Part shown: piece by piece, positions 42,372 to 51,846 of the stretch
How the letters are laid out: the number at the start of each line of letters is the position of its first letter
How positions within the stretch are numbered: position 1 is the first letter of the stretch
Assembly: GCF_042665095.1 (NCBI RefSeq)
Contig: NZ_JBHTBV010000004.1
Source: Gordonibacter pamelaeae
GTDB lineage: Bacteria; Actinomycetota; Coriobacteriia; Coriobacteriales; Eggerthellaceae
DNA length: 64,000 nt
Direction: 5' to 3' (one strand)
Made by a program: the position numbers and the translations under genes
The notes under the pieces: model-generated
What the model was told of the DNA's origin: nothing
Database searches by the model: none
What the model saw: the letters and a program-made list of their open reading frames with translations, nothing else

Positions 42372-43637
42372 ATGACTACGGCACACCTCACATTCGACCA
42401 GACGGGCGACAAGATTGCCGAACGCGTCGTGAAGATGCGCTCTTCCGCCGTGCGCGACCTGTTCGCCGCCGCGTCGAACCCTAACATCATCTCGCTGTCG
42501 GGCGGCATGCCCGACGTGTCGCTGCTGCCCCACTCCGCCATCCGCACGGCCACCCGCGCCGCCTGCGACGACGAGCGCGCCGTGGCGCTGCAGTACGGCT
42601 CGACCGACGGCCGCGTGGAGACGAAGCAGGTGTTCTGCGACCTCATGCGCGACATCGGCGTGCGCGCCAAGCCCGAGAACGTCATGATCACCACGGGCGC
42701 TCAGGAAGCGCTCGACCTCATTGCCAAGACGTTTTTGAACCCCGGCGACATCGTGCTGGCGGAAGGCCCCACCTACCTGGGCGCGCTCCAGGCGTTCAGC
42801 GCCTACGAGCCCGACATCCGCTGCATCCCGTTCGACGACGAGGGCATGCGCGTGGACCTCCTGGAAGAGGAGCTCGCGCGCATCGGCAAGGGCAACCCGC
42901 GCCTCAAGTTCCTCTACACCATCCCGAACTTCCAGAACCCCGGCGGCGTGACCATGGTGCCCGCCCGCCGCAAGCGCCTGCTGGAGCTTTCGGAGGAGTA
43001 CGGCTTCATGGTGGTGGAGGACGACCCCTACGGCCGCCTGCGCTACGGCGGCGGCCACGTGCTGCCGCTCAAGGCGCTCTCGGACGACGTCGTGTACCTG
43101 GGCACCGTGTCGAAGGTGTTCGCGCCCGGCCTGCGCACCGGCTGGATCGTGGCGCCTAAGAGCGTGCTGGCGAAGATAAACCTGGTGAAGCAGGGCACCG
43201 ACCTCTGCGGCAGCGCCTTCAACCAGGTGGTGGTGGAGCACTACTTCACCGACACCCCGTGGCAGAAGACGCTGCAGAAGTTCGTGAAGACCTATCGCAC
43301 GCGCCGCGACGCCATGCTGGCCGCGCTGGACGAGCACTTCCCGGCCGAGGCCACCTGGACGCGCCCCGAGGGCGGGTTTTTCGTGTGGGTGACGCTGCCG
43401 AGCTACGTGGATACCGGCTCCATGCTGTCCGTGGCGCTGGAAAACGGCGTGACGTACACCCCGGGCGACGGGTTCTATCCCGGCGGCTCCGCCGGCAAGA
43501 ACTGCATGCGCATCGCGTTCTGCTACGAGAGCCCGGAGAACCTTGCCGAGGCCGTCAAGCGCCTCGCCGCCGTGATCAACGACCGGCTGGAGCTGTACCG
43601 CGCGTTCATCGACGCCGGTGCCATCAAGGCCGAATAA
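42372..43637 (+). CDS. PLP-dependent aminotransferase (class I/II)
   Basis: 421 residues of fold-type I. The Schiff-base lysine is in LGTVSKVFAPGLRTGW, the cofactor phosphate is held by TTGAQEALDLIA, and YTIPNFQNPGG and EDDPYGRLRYGG are typical of the 2-aminoadipate/MocR-like subgroup. It transfers amino groups between an amino acid and a 2-oxo acid; the substrate is unknown. It is 12 bp from the D-Ala-D-Ala ligase gene, hinting at D- or L-amino acid supply for cell wall synthesis (inference). Confidence 0.88.
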   Translation: MTTAHLTFDQTGDKIAERVVKMRSSAVRDLFAAASNPNIISLSGGMPDVSLLPHSAIRTATRAACDDERAVALQYGSTDGRVETKQVFCDLMRDIGVRAKPENVMITTGAQEALDLIAKTFLNPGDIVLAEGPTYLGALQAFSAYEPDIRCIPFDDEGMRVDLLEEELARIGKGNPRLKFLYTIPNFQNPGGVTMVPARRKRLLELSEEYGFMVVEDDPYGRLRYGGGHVLPLKALSDDVVYLGTVSKVFAPGLRTGWIVAPKSVLAKINLVKQGTDLCGSAFNQVVVEHYFTDTPWQKTLQKFVKTYRTRRDAMLAALDEHFPAEATWTRPEGGFFVWVTLPSYVDTGSMLSVALENGVTYTPGDGFYPGGSAGKNCMRIAFCYESPENLAEAVKRLAAVINDRLELYRAFIDAGAIKAE

Positions 43638-43649
43638 GGAGCTACCGAA

Positions 43650-44642
43650 ATGGGCATGAAAGTTGCAGTGTTGATGGGCGGCGCTTCGTTCGAGCGCGAG
43701 TTTTCCCTGGCCAGTGGCAAGAACGTGTGCGCGGCGCTCGAGGAGGCCGGCCACAAGGTGGTGCCGCTGGACACCACGGCCGACCTCGTTCCCACGCTGC
43801 GCACCGAGCGTCCCGACGTGTGCTACAGCGCCCTGCACGGCAAGCACGGCGAGGACGGCACCATCCAGAGCCTGCTGGAGTTCCTGGACATCCCGTTCGT
43901 CGGCTCGCCGTCGCACGTGTGCCACCGCACGTGGAACAAGGACTCCATGCACTACGAGCTGGCTACGTACCGCGCCATTACCGGCGATGCCCCCATCGCC
44001 TCGTGGCCGCAGGGCATCTACCTGGCGCGCGACGCCTTCAAGGACATGGGCGCCGCCACGGCGCTCGACCTGGTGCAGGAACGCGTGATTGGCGGCTACC
44101 CCGTGGCGGTGAAGCCCGCGCACGGCGGAAGCGCCATGGGAGTGCACCGCGTGGATTCCGTCGACGAGCTGGGCGAGGCCATCCTCGATGCGCTCTCGTT
44201 CGACGAGGCCGTGGTCATCGAGCAGTGGGTGGAAGGCGTGGAGATGGCCGTGTCGGTGCTCGGCACCGGCTGGGACGCCTACGCGCTGCCGCCGGTCGAG
44301 ATCGTGCCCAAGCAGGGCTTCTTCGGCACCGAGGCGCGCATGGAGCCCGGCGCCGTGCAGTACATCGCGCCCGTGCGCCCCGCCTCGCTGTCCGACGACG
44401 AGGGCGACGCCCAGGCCATCCGCGCCGAGATCGAGCGCGCCGCGCTGGAGGTCTACCGGGCCTACAACGCCCGCGACCTCGCCCGCGTCGACCTCATCTG
44501 GGATGGCGCCCAGGCCCGCGTCTTCGAGGTGAACGTGTCGCCCGGCATGGCCGAGCGCTCCCTGTTCCCCGCCGCCTGCGAGGCCGCCGGCCTCTCCCTC
44601 TCCAGCGTATTGAACGAGCTGGTAACGCAGTACGCGAAGTAA
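43650..44642 (+). CDS. ddl: D-alanine-D-alanine ligase
   Basis: 330 residues of the ATP-grasp fold. It joins two D-alanines with ATP for peptidoglycan precursors. Motifs: LMGGASFEREFSLASG, ALHGKHGEDGTIQ, the ATP-grasp lysine loop VAVKPAHGGSAMGV and the metal-binding end VFEVNVSPGMAERSLFP, slightly changed from the common NTxPGMT. A strong terminator pair ends the operon. Confidence 0.92.
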   Translation: MGMKVAVLMGGASFEREFSLASGKNVCAALEEAGHKVVPLDTTADLVPTLRTERPDVCYSALHGKHGEDGTIQSLLEFLDIPFVGSPSHVCHRTWNKDSMHYELATYRAITGDAPIASWPQGIYLARDAFKDMGAATALDLVQERVIGGYPVAVKPAHGGSAMGVHRVDSVDELGEAILDALSFDEAVVIEQWVEGVEMAVSVLGTGWDAYALPPVEIVPKQGFFGTEARMEPGAVQYIAPVRPASLSDDEGDAQAIRAEIERAALEVYRAYNARDLARVDLIWDGAQARVFEVNVSPGMAERSLFPAACEAAGLSLSSVLNELVTQYAK

Positions 44643-44647
44643 CCCCT

Positions 44648-44752
44648 CGAATGCAGGCGCGCGCCTGCATTCGCTTTTGCCAGCAAACGTCAGCTTCGGC
44701 AAAACCTATCACGTCCCGTTTCCGCTCACAGCGGGCGGGGCGTTTGCTTTTT
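44648..44752 (+). terminator. Two terminators in tandem after ddl
   Basis: A perfect 26-bp palindrome (44648-44673) is followed by CTTTTG. Then GCAAACG (44683-44689) pairs with CGTTTGC (44741-44747) around nested stems, followed by TTTTT. Confidence 0.85.
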
Positions 44753-44852
44753 CGACACCCAGCTGTTGCTCAACGCTTCTGTGCTACACTTCTGCCGAGA
44801 GGGCCCGAGCGTGCGGCGCCGGCGGGGGCGCCAGACGGGAGATTGATAGGCT

Positions 44853-45533
44853 ATGGGCATACTTGACCGCTTTTCCGATATCGCTAAGGCGAACATCAAT
44901 GACGCGCTGGATCGGTGCGAGGATCCTTCCAAGATGATCGAGCAGTACCTGCGCGAGCTGACCGACGATCTGATAGAGGTGAAGCGGGAGACTGCGGGCA
45001 TCATGGCGGAGGAGACGCGCGCGAAGCGCCTCGTGGACGAGAACGCCGCCCAGATAGCGCGCTTCGCGGGGCTGGCCCGCAAGGCGCTCGCGGCAGGCAA
45101 CGAGGACGACGCACGCGTGTTCCTGACCAAGAAGCAGGAGCTGGAGGCCGAAGGCGCCGACCTGGCGGAAATCTACGGCGTGGCGCACGGCAACGCGAGC
45201 AAGATGCGCCAGCTGCACGACAAGCTGGTGGACGACATCGAGGAGCTCAACGGCCGGCGTGCCCTGATCGAGGCGAAGGTCGCCGTGGCGAAGACGCAGG
45301 ATATCGTGAACGAGTACGAACCTCGCACGGAAGCGAGCACGGTTGCCCGAGGCGCGATCGACCGCATGGAGGATGCCGCCGACGCGCTGCTCGACCAGGC
45401 CAACGCTGCAGCCGAGCTGGGCCGGGCACCGCTCGACGCGGCAGCGGCCCTGGAGGAGAAGTACGCCGCGGCGCGCGGCAACGCGGCCGTGGAGGACGAG
45501 CTGGCCAAGCTCAAGAGAGATATGGGACTGTAG
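44853..45533 (+). CDS. PspA/IM30 family protein (copy 1)
   Basis: 226 residues, nearly all helical. ESCRT-III-like PspA proteins form oligomers on the inner membrane face and protect it under stress. The start MGILDRFSDIAKANINDALDR holds the amphipathic membrane helix; long coiled-coil helices follow. A paralogue of the same length is encoded 1.3 kb downstream, with a Gly-rich membrane protein between them. No PspF-type activator is near. Confidence 0.9.
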   Translation: MGILDRFSDIAKANINDALDRCEDPSKMIEQYLRELTDDLIEVKRETAGIMAEETRAKRLVDENAAQIARFAGLARKALAAGNEDDARVFLTKKQELEAEGADLAEIYGVAHGNASKMRQLHDKLVDDIEELNGRRALIEAKVAVAKTQDIVNEYEPRTEASTVARGAIDRMEDAADALLDQANAAAELGRAPLDAAAALEEKYAAARGNAAVEDELAKLKRDMGL

Positions 45534-45561
45534 CGGCGTCGGCCGCAAGGGAGGAGGTGCT

Positions 45562-46818
45562 ATGGGAAGGTCAGGCGGCTCGGGCGGCGGCCGTTCCAGC
45601 GGCTTCTCGGGGGGCGGACGCTCGTCGGGAGGGTTCTCCGGCGGCGGGAGGTCGTCCGGCGGCTTCTCGGGAGGTCGCTCGTCCCGAGGATCGGGAGGCC
45701 GGTCGCAGTCCCCAGGCGGAGGACGGCCTGGCGGGGGCGGCGGGTTCCGCATGCCCTCCTTCATGCACATCTTCATCAACAGCACGAGAGGCGAGCGCCG
45801 TCCCGAGGACGACCCGCGCTACCATGCCCCGCAAGCCCAGCCGGCGCCGGCGCAATATGCCGACCCGCGTTACGAAACATCCGGGAGCCCCTTATCGCCT
45901 GAAGGCCAGATAGCAACTCCGGCCGCCCCGGCCAAGAAGGGCTGCGGCTGTTCCACCGTCCTCCTCGTGCTCGGCGTCCTCATCGTCATCTCCTCGATCC
46001 TAAGCCTGGCATTCTCCTGTGCGGGCACGAAGATCGACGGCACGCCGCTCGTCGAGCGCGAGCCGCTTGCCGCCTCGGCGGTGGTGCAGACCGGCTATTT
46101 CACCGACGAGGACGGCGACTGGGTGCACGATGCATCCAAGCTGGAGCAGGGGTTGAAGGAGTTCTACCAGAAGACGGGCGTGCAGCCGTACGTGTACCTC
46201 CTGCCGAACGGCACGACGACGTCCATGCAGGAGCTGGGCGCGCTCGCCGAGCAGCGCTACGACGAGCTCTTCGCCGACGAAGGGCACTTCCTGCTCGTGT
46301 TCTGCGACGACGGCGACGGCGGCTTCAACTGCGGCTACGCGGTGGGCTCCCAGGCGCGCACGGTCATGGACGATGCGGCTGTCGACGTGCTGGCCGACAA
46401 TCTGGACCGATGCTACCGCAACTACTCGCTCGACGAGGAGGAGATATTCTCCCAGGCGTTCGCCGATACGGCCGACACGATCATGGCGAAGGACGAGACC
46501 GTCGGCAACGCCGTCATATCGTTGGTGACGGTGCTGGTCATCGTCTTGGTGTACGTGGCCTACCGCATCGTCCGCACGAAAAGGCAGGAGAGGGAGCGGG
46601 CGCGCCGGCTGCAAGAGGAGATTTTGAGGACGCCGCTGGAGAAGTTCGGCGACCATGAGGTGGAAGAGCTGTCGAAGAAGTACGAGCAGGGGCCCGCAGA
46701 GGCGCCCACGATCGCAGCAACCGTCCCGACTGCAGCCGCGTCGGCCTATGCGCCGCCGTCCGGCCTGCAGGTCGGCCAAACCGGGAACGACCCCGCCGAG
46801 GGCGCGGGGAGACCATAG
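45562..46818 (+). CDS. TPM-like membrane protein with Gly/Ser/Arg-rich start
   Basis: 418 residues. Residues 1-60 are low-complexity repeats of GGRSSGG type. A linker, a Cys-rich turn (KKGCGCST) and helix 1 (about 128-150) follow; a domain of about 180 residues (about 155-330) lies outside and resembles TPM/YgcG domains (VQPYVYLLPNGT, LLVFCDDGDGGFNCGYAVG); helix 2 (about 312-335) and a charged tail close it. It is sandwiched between two PspA genes. TPM proteins act in envelope stress and photosystem assembly elsewhere; here the PspA partners suggest membrane protection (inference). GGAGGAGG precedes ATG 45562. Confidence 0.7.
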   Translation: MGRSGGSGGGRSSGFSGGGRSSGGFSGGGRSSGGFSGGRSSRGSGGRSQSPGGGRPGGGGGFRMPSFMHIFINSTRGERRPEDDPRYHAPQAQPAPAQYADPRYETSGSPLSPEGQIATPAAPAKKGCGCSTVLLVLGVLIVISSILSLAFSCAGTKIDGTPLVEREPLAASAVVQTGYFTDEDGDWVHDASKLEQGLKEFYQKTGVQPYVYLLPNGTTTSMQELGALAEQRYDELFADEGHFLLVFCDDGDGGFNCGYAVGSQARTVMDDAAVDVLADNLDRCYRNYSLDEEEIFSQAFADTADTIMAKDETVGNAVISLVTVLVIVLVYVAYRIVRTKRQERERARRLQEEILRTPLEKFGDHEVEELSKKYEQGPAEAPTIAATVPTAAASAYAPPSGLQVGQTGNDPAEGAGRP

Positions 46819-46843
46819 GAACCGTCAGACAAGGAGGCCCCTC

Positions 46844-47524
46844 ATGGGCATGCTCGACCGTTTCGCCGACATCATCAAGGCGAACATCAACGACCTTTTG
46901 GACAAGTGCGAGGACCCTGCCAAGATGATCGACCAGTACCTGCGCGATCTTACCGAGGACCTGGCCGAGGTGAAGCAGGAGACCGCCGGCGTCATGGCGG
47001 AGGAGACGCGCACGAAGCGCCTGGTGGACGAGAACGCGGCCGAGGTGGCGAAGTACGACGACTTGGCGCGCAAGGCCCTCGCAGCCGGCAACGAGGACGA
47101 TGCCCGCACGTTCTTGGCGAAGAAGCAGCAGCTGGACGCCAGGTCGGCCAGCTTGCGCGAGTCCTACGAGGCGGCGTGCGCGAATGCGGCGAAGATGCGC
47201 CAGATGTACGACAAGCTGGTGAGCGACATAGAGGAGCTGAACAGCCGCCGCGAGGCCGTGAAGGCCAAGGTGGCCGTGGCCCGTACGCAGGATCGGGTGA
47301 ACAGCATCGCTTCCGGCGCCGACAAGGCTGCCGACGCCATGGGGGCGTTCGCGCGCATGGAGGCCAAGGCCGACGGCATGCTCGACCGTTCCAACGCCTT
47401 GAGCGAGTTGAATGCTAAGCCGGTGGACGACGCGGCTGCGCTCGAGGCGAAGTACGCCGCCGCCGGCAACGACGCTGCCGTGGACGACGAGCTGGCCAGG
47501 TTGAAGGCCGAGATGGGCCTGTAA
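46844..47524 (+). CDS. PspA/IM30 family protein (copy 2)
   Basis: 226 residues, like copy 1 in length and in its start MGMLDRFADIIKANINDLLDK. The two differ mainly in the middle and the last third. Both have the same C-terminal pattern ending DELAxLKxxMGL. AAGGAGG precedes the ATG, 25 bp after the TPM-like gene. Hetero-oligomers of the two copies are plausible (inference). Confidence 0.9.
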   Translation: MGMLDRFADIIKANINDLLDKCEDPAKMIDQYLRDLTEDLAEVKQETAGVMAEETRTKRLVDENAAEVAKYDDLARKALAAGNEDDARTFLAKKQQLDARSASLRESYEAACANAAKMRQMYDKLVSDIEELNSRREAVKAKVAVARTQDRVNSIASGADKAADAMGAFARMEAKADGMLDRSNALSELNAKPVDDAAALEAKYAAAGNDAAVDDELARLKAEMGL

Positions 47525-47631
47525 ACGGAAAGGCCGTCCCAACAGGATGGGCACCTTCTCGATCGGCAACGAAACGGCAACTGAATCATAGAGCGCTCGT
47601 GTTTTCCCTACTGGCGGTTGGCGGGTGCCCC

Positions 47632-47637
47632 TATAAT
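47632..47637 (+). promoter_or_regulatory. -10 element of the YtxH-like gene
   Basis: Consensus TATAAT, 45 bp before the ATG at 47682; the -35 is weak. Confidence 0.5.
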
Positions 47638-47681
47638 GGGCTGATCGACAAACGTCCAGGACATTCCTTTAGGAGGCAGAT

Positions 47682-48290
47682 ATGGGCAACAAGGTAGGAA
47701 CCTTCCTCATCGGCGGTTTGGTCGGCGCCGCCGTCGCACTGCTGTACGCTCCCCGCTCGGGTTATGAGACGCGCGCCATGGTCACCGACAAGATGAACGC
47801 GGCGTGGGGCGAGGCCCAGGAGCTGGGCGCGCAGGCGTCTGACAAGGCGCAGCAGGTGTACCAGGACGCCACGTCCAAGGGCCAGGAGGTCGTGCACGAC
47901 GTGGCCGCCAAGGGCCAGCAGGCCGTCCAGGACGCCCAGAGCAAGGGCCAGGAGCTCTACGGCGCTGCCAGCGCGCGCGTGCAGGAGGCTGCCGACAACA
48001 TCAAGCCGGTGTTCTCCGAGAAGAACGACGACCTGCGCGAGAAGATCGAGGCCGCTCGCCAGCGCATCGCGGCCCAGGTGGCCAAGAACGCCGAGCAGGC
48101 GCACGATGCCGTGAGCGACAAGATCCCCGTGGCCGCCGACAACGCGCACGAGGCCGTGGACAACGTGGCCGACAAGGCCAAGGAAGCCGCCGATACCGCG
48201 ACGAACGCCGCCGAGTCGGCCGCCGGCAAGATCGCCGGCGACACGGAGGTCCCGGTTGACAAGGGCCCTGCCGAGAGCAAAGAGAACTAA
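47682..48290 (+). CDS. YtxH-domain protein
   Basis: 202 residues. A short N-terminal helix (GTFLIGGLVGAAVALLYAPRSG) with the YtxH pattern is followed by a long Ala/Gln/Lys-rich helical region with repeats of A-x-K-G-Q-E/Q type, like LEA or apolipoprotein-type stress proteins. YtxH proteins are small envelope-associated factors induced by general stress in Firmicutes. TTTAGGAGG precedes the ATG. A terminator follows. Confidence 0.75.
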   Translation: MGNKVGTFLIGGLVGAAVALLYAPRSGYETRAMVTDKMNAAWGEAQELGAQASDKAQQVYQDATSKGQEVVHDVAAKGQQAVQDAQSKGQELYGAASARVQEAADNIKPVFSEKNDDLREKIEAARQRIAAQVAKNAEQAHDAVSDKIPVAADNAHEAVDNVADKAKEAADTATNAAESAAGKIAGDTEVPVDKGPAESKEN

Positions 48291-48322
48291 GTAGCCTGCA
48301 CGGATGAAGGGTGCACCGCGCC

Positions 48323-48350
48323 AAGCCGGACGGAGATGACCGTCCGGCTT
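48323..48350 (+). terminator. Hairpin terminator after the YtxH-like gene
   Basis: An 11-bp stem AAGCCGGACGG/CCGTCCGGCTT with a 6-nt loop; no U-run beyond TT. Confidence 0.65.
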
Positions 48351-48453
48351 CCGCATGCCCCCTTCGCGTCATCGGCGCGCAGGAAGACATCGGCCGACGC
48401 GGCCTGAGAGAGCCGCGCCGTTCCGCCGCTGCGCGCTGGGGGGAAGATCGAAC

Positions 48454-49464
48454 ATGGCCAACAAACTTACCACGACCGACGAGCTCACCGGGGTGCGCGT
48501 CATCGGTGGGAAGAAGGGCACGAAGCGCATCGGCAAGGTGCGTCGTTTCGTGTTCCACCCCAAGGAGAAGCGCGTCGTGGGCTTCGTGGTGAAGCGCCCC
48601 GACCTGCTGTGGATGTTCCGCCGCAAAGACCTGTTCGTGGCCGTGAGCGGCTACGAGATCGAGGACGGCCGCATTGTGGTGAGCAACGACCCTGCCGCCA
48701 CCAACCGTGCCGCCTGCAAGGCGCTCGGCGTGGATTGGGATGCCTGCGTGCTGTGGGTGGGGCTGCCCGTCATGACCGAGGACGGGGACGCGCTCGGCGT
48801 GGTGGGTTCCGTGACGTTCGACCGCAAGACGGGCGTCGTCGACTCCGTCACTACCGACAGCGGCGCGACGGCCAACGCGCTTTTGGGCAAGCGCGAGATC
48901 CCCGCCAACCTTGTGAAGGGCTTCAGGCGCGGCATGGGCGCGGCCCTCGCCCAAACGGGCGCGGAGGGCGAGGAGTCCGAGGAGGTGGTGCTCGGCGCCA
49001 TCCTCGTGGCCGAAGAGGCGCGCGACATTGCCGTAGAGGGCGGTTTGGCCGAGAAGGCCGGCGAGGCCACGGCCGTGGTGGTGGACAAGGCCCACACCGC
49101 CGTCGACAAGGCGAAGCCGGTCGCCAGTGCCGCCGCCAAGAAGACCGGCGAGGTGGTGAACAAGGGAGCCTACGCCACGGGCAAGCAGATCGCCGCCACG
49201 AAGGGCATGTTCTCCGGCTTCAAGGAGGAATACGACAAGGCGCGCGGTCCGAAGCCCTCTCAGGAAAAAGCCCTGGAAAAGGCGGCCGAACCCAAGGCGG
49301 AGGAGCTGCCTGCGCCCACCGCGCAGGCCAAGAAGGCTCCCGCCAAGCAGGGCGCGGCGAAACAAGGCGCGGCGAAGAAGCAGGCCGCCAAGAAGCCGGC
49401 GCCCAAGAAGAACATGTTCTCCGCATTCAAAGAAGAGTACGATAAAGCGCGCCACGACGATTAG
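48454..49464 (+). CDS. PRC-barrel protein with Lys/Ala-rich tail
   Basis: 336 residues. PRC-barrel-like halves occupy about 1-75 and 95-165 (LTGVRVIGGKKGTKRIGKVRRFVFHP). After a helical part comes a Lys/Ala-rich tract (KKAPAKQGAAKQGAAKKQAA). The motif MFS-G/A-FKEEYDKAR occurs twice, at residues 252 and 321, the second at the very C-terminus, as if a short binding motif were duplicated. No membrane helix. GGGGGAAG lies upstream of the ATG. The partner is unknown. Confidence 0.7.
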   Translation: MANKLTTTDELTGVRVIGGKKGTKRIGKVRRFVFHPKEKRVVGFVVKRPDLLWMFRRKDLFVAVSGYEIEDGRIVVSNDPAATNRAACKALGVDWDACVLWVGLPVMTEDGDALGVVGSVTFDRKTGVVDSVTTDSGATANALLGKREIPANLVKGFRRGMGAALAQTGAEGEESEEVVLGAILVAEEARDIAVEGGLAEKAGEATAVVVDKAHTAVDKAKPVASAAAKKTGEVVNKGAYATGKQIAATKGMFSGFKEEYDKARGPKPSQEKALEKAAEPKAEELPAPTAQAKKAPAKQGAAKQGAAKKQAAKKPAPKKNMFSAFKEEYDKARHDD

Positions 49465-49472
49465 GCATACCA

Positions 49473-50285
49473 TTGACGCAGAAACCATCGCATGAATTCG
49501 ATACCGGCAAGCTGAAGCAGAAGGCGGCCCGGCGCACGCACGAGCTGCACGAGAAGGCGCAGCAGGAGACGGTCGTGCACGGCCACAAGATGGAGAAGGG
49601 CGACATCTTCAAGTTCGTCGGCCTGATCGCGTTCTTCGCCATCATGGTGCTTATCTGCCTGCTCATCTGGCCGTATGTAGCCGATATCTTCGAGCCGGGC
49701 GGCATCGACCGCGTCATCGCCGACGTGCGCGGCGCGGGGCCGGTGGGCTTCCTTATCTTGCTGGGGCTCCAGTTCCTGCAGATCGTGGTGGCGTTCATCC
49801 CGGGCGAGGTCGTGCAGATAGCAGCCGGCATGCTGTACGGTCCGTGGCTGGGCGCGCTCATCATCCTGCTGGGCTGCGTCGTTTCCAGCGCGTTCATCTT
49901 CGCGCTCGTGCACAAGCTGGGCGCGCCCTTCGTGCAGAGCATGGTGCCCACGAAGTACCTGGACAAGTTCCGCGCCTTCGAGAAGACGGGGAAGCTGAAC
50001 ATCGTGGTGTTCATCCTGTTCCTTATCCCCGGGTTGCCGAAGGATACGTTCACCTACCTGGTGCCCCTCACGGACATGAACATGCGCACGTTCTTGCTGC
50101 TGTCGAACATCGGGCGCATCCCCGGCATCCTCGTGTCGACGTATGCGGCCGATGGGCTCATCGACGGGCGCTTTGCGGAGAGCGCCATCCTGTTCGCCGT
50201 GGCCGCGGTCATCGCGGTGCTGGGCATCGTGTTCCAGAAGCGCATCATGAAGTTCCTGGAGATGCGGTCGCACCGCGACAAGTAG
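49473..50285 (+). CDS. TVP38/TMEM64 (DedA-like) membrane protein
   Basis: 270 residues, about five helices after a 45-residue soluble start. The family core FIPGEVVQIAAGMLYGPWLGA and LFLIPGLPKDTFTYLVPLT are clear. SNARE-associated/DedA proteins are lipid scramblases or undecaprenyl/PE flippases in other organisms. The start is TTG 49473, 8 bases after the PRC gene stop, so the two are probably co-translated; the next in-frame Met would remove the soluble start only. Confidence 0.85.
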   Translation: MTQKPSHEFDTGKLKQKAARRTHELHEKAQQETVVHGHKMEKGDIFKFVGLIAFFAIMVLICLLIWPYVADIFEPGGIDRVIADVRGAGPVGFLILLGLQFLQIVVAFIPGEVVQIAAGMLYGPWLGALIILLGCVVSSAFIFALVHKLGAPFVQSMVPTKYLDKFRAFEKTGKLNIVVFILFLIPGLPKDTFTYLVPLTDMNMRTFLLLSNIGRIPGILVSTYAADGLIDGRFAESAILFAVAAVIAVLGIVFQKRIMKFLEMRSHRDK

Positions 50286-50456
50286 GGATGTTGCCCGCCG
50301 TGCGAGATAGGGCGCGCGTTTCGAAACATACGGCAACGGAAACCTTAACGATGGTATACAGCGGGCAACGACACGGTGACGGTTTGCCGTCAGGACCGTA
50401 CGGCCGGATACCATGGCGCTATTACCTCAAGAACCACACGATAAGAGAGGCATGCT

Positions 50457-51551
50457 ATGAACCTCAACGAACAGAACAGTAGCGCATCGGACGAGGTCGC
50501 CGCTGCTGAAGCCGAGCTCCGCGCTGCACAGGAAACGCTCAAGGCCGCCCGCGCGCGCCTTTCCGAGCTCAAGGGCGAGCACCCTGCCGTCGAGCCCGGC
50601 GCAGCGTCGTCTGATGTCGTCGGCGACGGGGAGCCCGTCGAGGCTTTCGGCGTGGCCGCCGTCGTCGTGGACGAGGACACGGCCGAGGTAGAGGCCGTCA
50701 TCTTCGAGGCCGAGGCGGTTTCTGCTGACGATGGCTCGCAGGGTGATCTTGCGGCCGACGAGGCGGATGCGGACGATGCGGCCGAGCCTGGCGACGCGCC
50801 CGCGTGCGAAGCCGGCGAGACAGACGAGCCTGTGGCCAGCGACGAAACCGGGTCTTTGACCGACGACGAGCCCGGGTCCGCGAACGACGGTGCGCCCGCA
50901 GCTGGCGATGCGTCCGAGCCCGCGGCGGCTTCCCCGGCTGACACGGCAGCCATCCCGGTTCAGGGCGAGCCGACGCCCGACTGGGTGCCCTACACGACGG
51001 CTCCCGCCACGGACCCGACGTTCGGCTCGCAGCCGACGCCACCCGCGGGCGCATCCTATGACGCGCCGTACGTGCCGCCCGCCGTCTCTGCTGCACCTGG
51101 CCCCGTGCCTCCCGCTCCCGGTCAGGGTTCTTATCAGCAGCCCCAGCAGCCGCCGCAACCCCAGCAGCCGTACGGTGGCTATGCCGCGCCCTACGGCCAG
51201 ACGCCCCATGCGGGCCCCGGAGCCGTGCCGCCGCAGCAGCCGTACTATGGCTACCAGCAACCGTACTACCAGCAGCCGTACCAGCAGCCTGTCATCGCGA
51301 CGAAGGACCACGTGGCCGCCGGCCTGCTCGCCATCTTCTTGGGCGCGCTGGGCATCCACAAGTTCTACCTGGGCTACAACACCGCCGGCTTCATCATGCT
51401 GGCCGTCACCATCCTGGGCAGCTTGTTCACGTTCGGCCTGGCAGGCGGTGTCATGTGGGTCATCGGCGTCATCGAGGGCATCCTCTACCTGACGAAGTCC
51501 CAGTCCGAGTTCGAGCAGACGTACGTGGTCAACAAGCGCGAGTGGTTTTAA
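50457..51551 (+). CDS. TM2-domain protein with acidic and Pro/Gln-rich N-terminus
   Basis: 364 residues. A short coiled coil (about 10-42) and a 110-residue acidic Asp/Glu/Ala tract come first, then a Pro/Gln/Tyr-rich stretch (PYYQQPYQQP), then the TM2 domain (about 285-350: GLLAIFLGALGIHKFYLGY and two helices). TM2 domains are small two-helix modules of unknown function, common in Actinobacteria. AGAGAGG lies upstream of the ATG. Confidence 0.8.
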   Translation: MNLNEQNSSASDEVAAAEAELRAAQETLKAARARLSELKGEHPAVEPGAASSDVVGDGEPVEAFGVAAVVVDEDTAEVEAVIFEAEAVSADDGSQGDLAADEADADDAAEPGDAPACEAGETDEPVASDETGSLTDDEPGSANDGAPAAGDASEPAAASPADTAAIPVQGEPTPDWVPYTTAPATDPTFGSQPTPPAGASYDAPYVPPAVSAAPGPVPPAPGQGSYQQPQQPPQPQQPYGGYAAPYGQTPHAGPGAVPPQQPYYGYQQPYYQQPYQQPVIATKDHVAAGLLAIFLGALGIHKFYLGYNTAGFIMLAVTILGSLFTFGLAGGVMWVIGVIEGILYLTKSQSEFEQTYVVNKREWF

Positions 51552-51555
51552 GGTT

Positions 51556-51720
51556 CCGACGCTGCGGCCGCTCGGGTGAGACAGGGGGACGGTTCTCTTG
51601 TCCCCGTTCGTCCCCGCTCGGGCGGCCTCGCTGACTTACAACGCCAACCGGGGAGATGGCTTTCATGTCTCCTGCGCGAAAGGGCGCCCGCAGGGCGTCC
51701 CATCGTCCAACTGCCAAACG
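51556..51720. repeat. Second copy of the hairpin-rich repeat, with a REP-like core
   Basis: It starts four bases after the TM2 gene stop with the same CCGACGCTGCGGCCG as at 231, shares 22 of 24 bases at 51626-51649, and holds a REP-like dyad GGGGAC-x-GTCCCC in 51583-51605. The rest of the spacer to 51846 has a -10-like TAGAAT at 51784 for the aldolase gene. Confidence 0.6.
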
Positions 51721-51846
51721 CCCGCTCACCTGATAGTTCCCGGGTTTTTCGGTGGAGCAACGCGGGCGGTTCCGTCCATTGGCTAGAATAACTTCATCGA
51801 TTAAGGCAGCGTTGCCTTGCGACTGAGATCCTATAAGGAGGAAATC

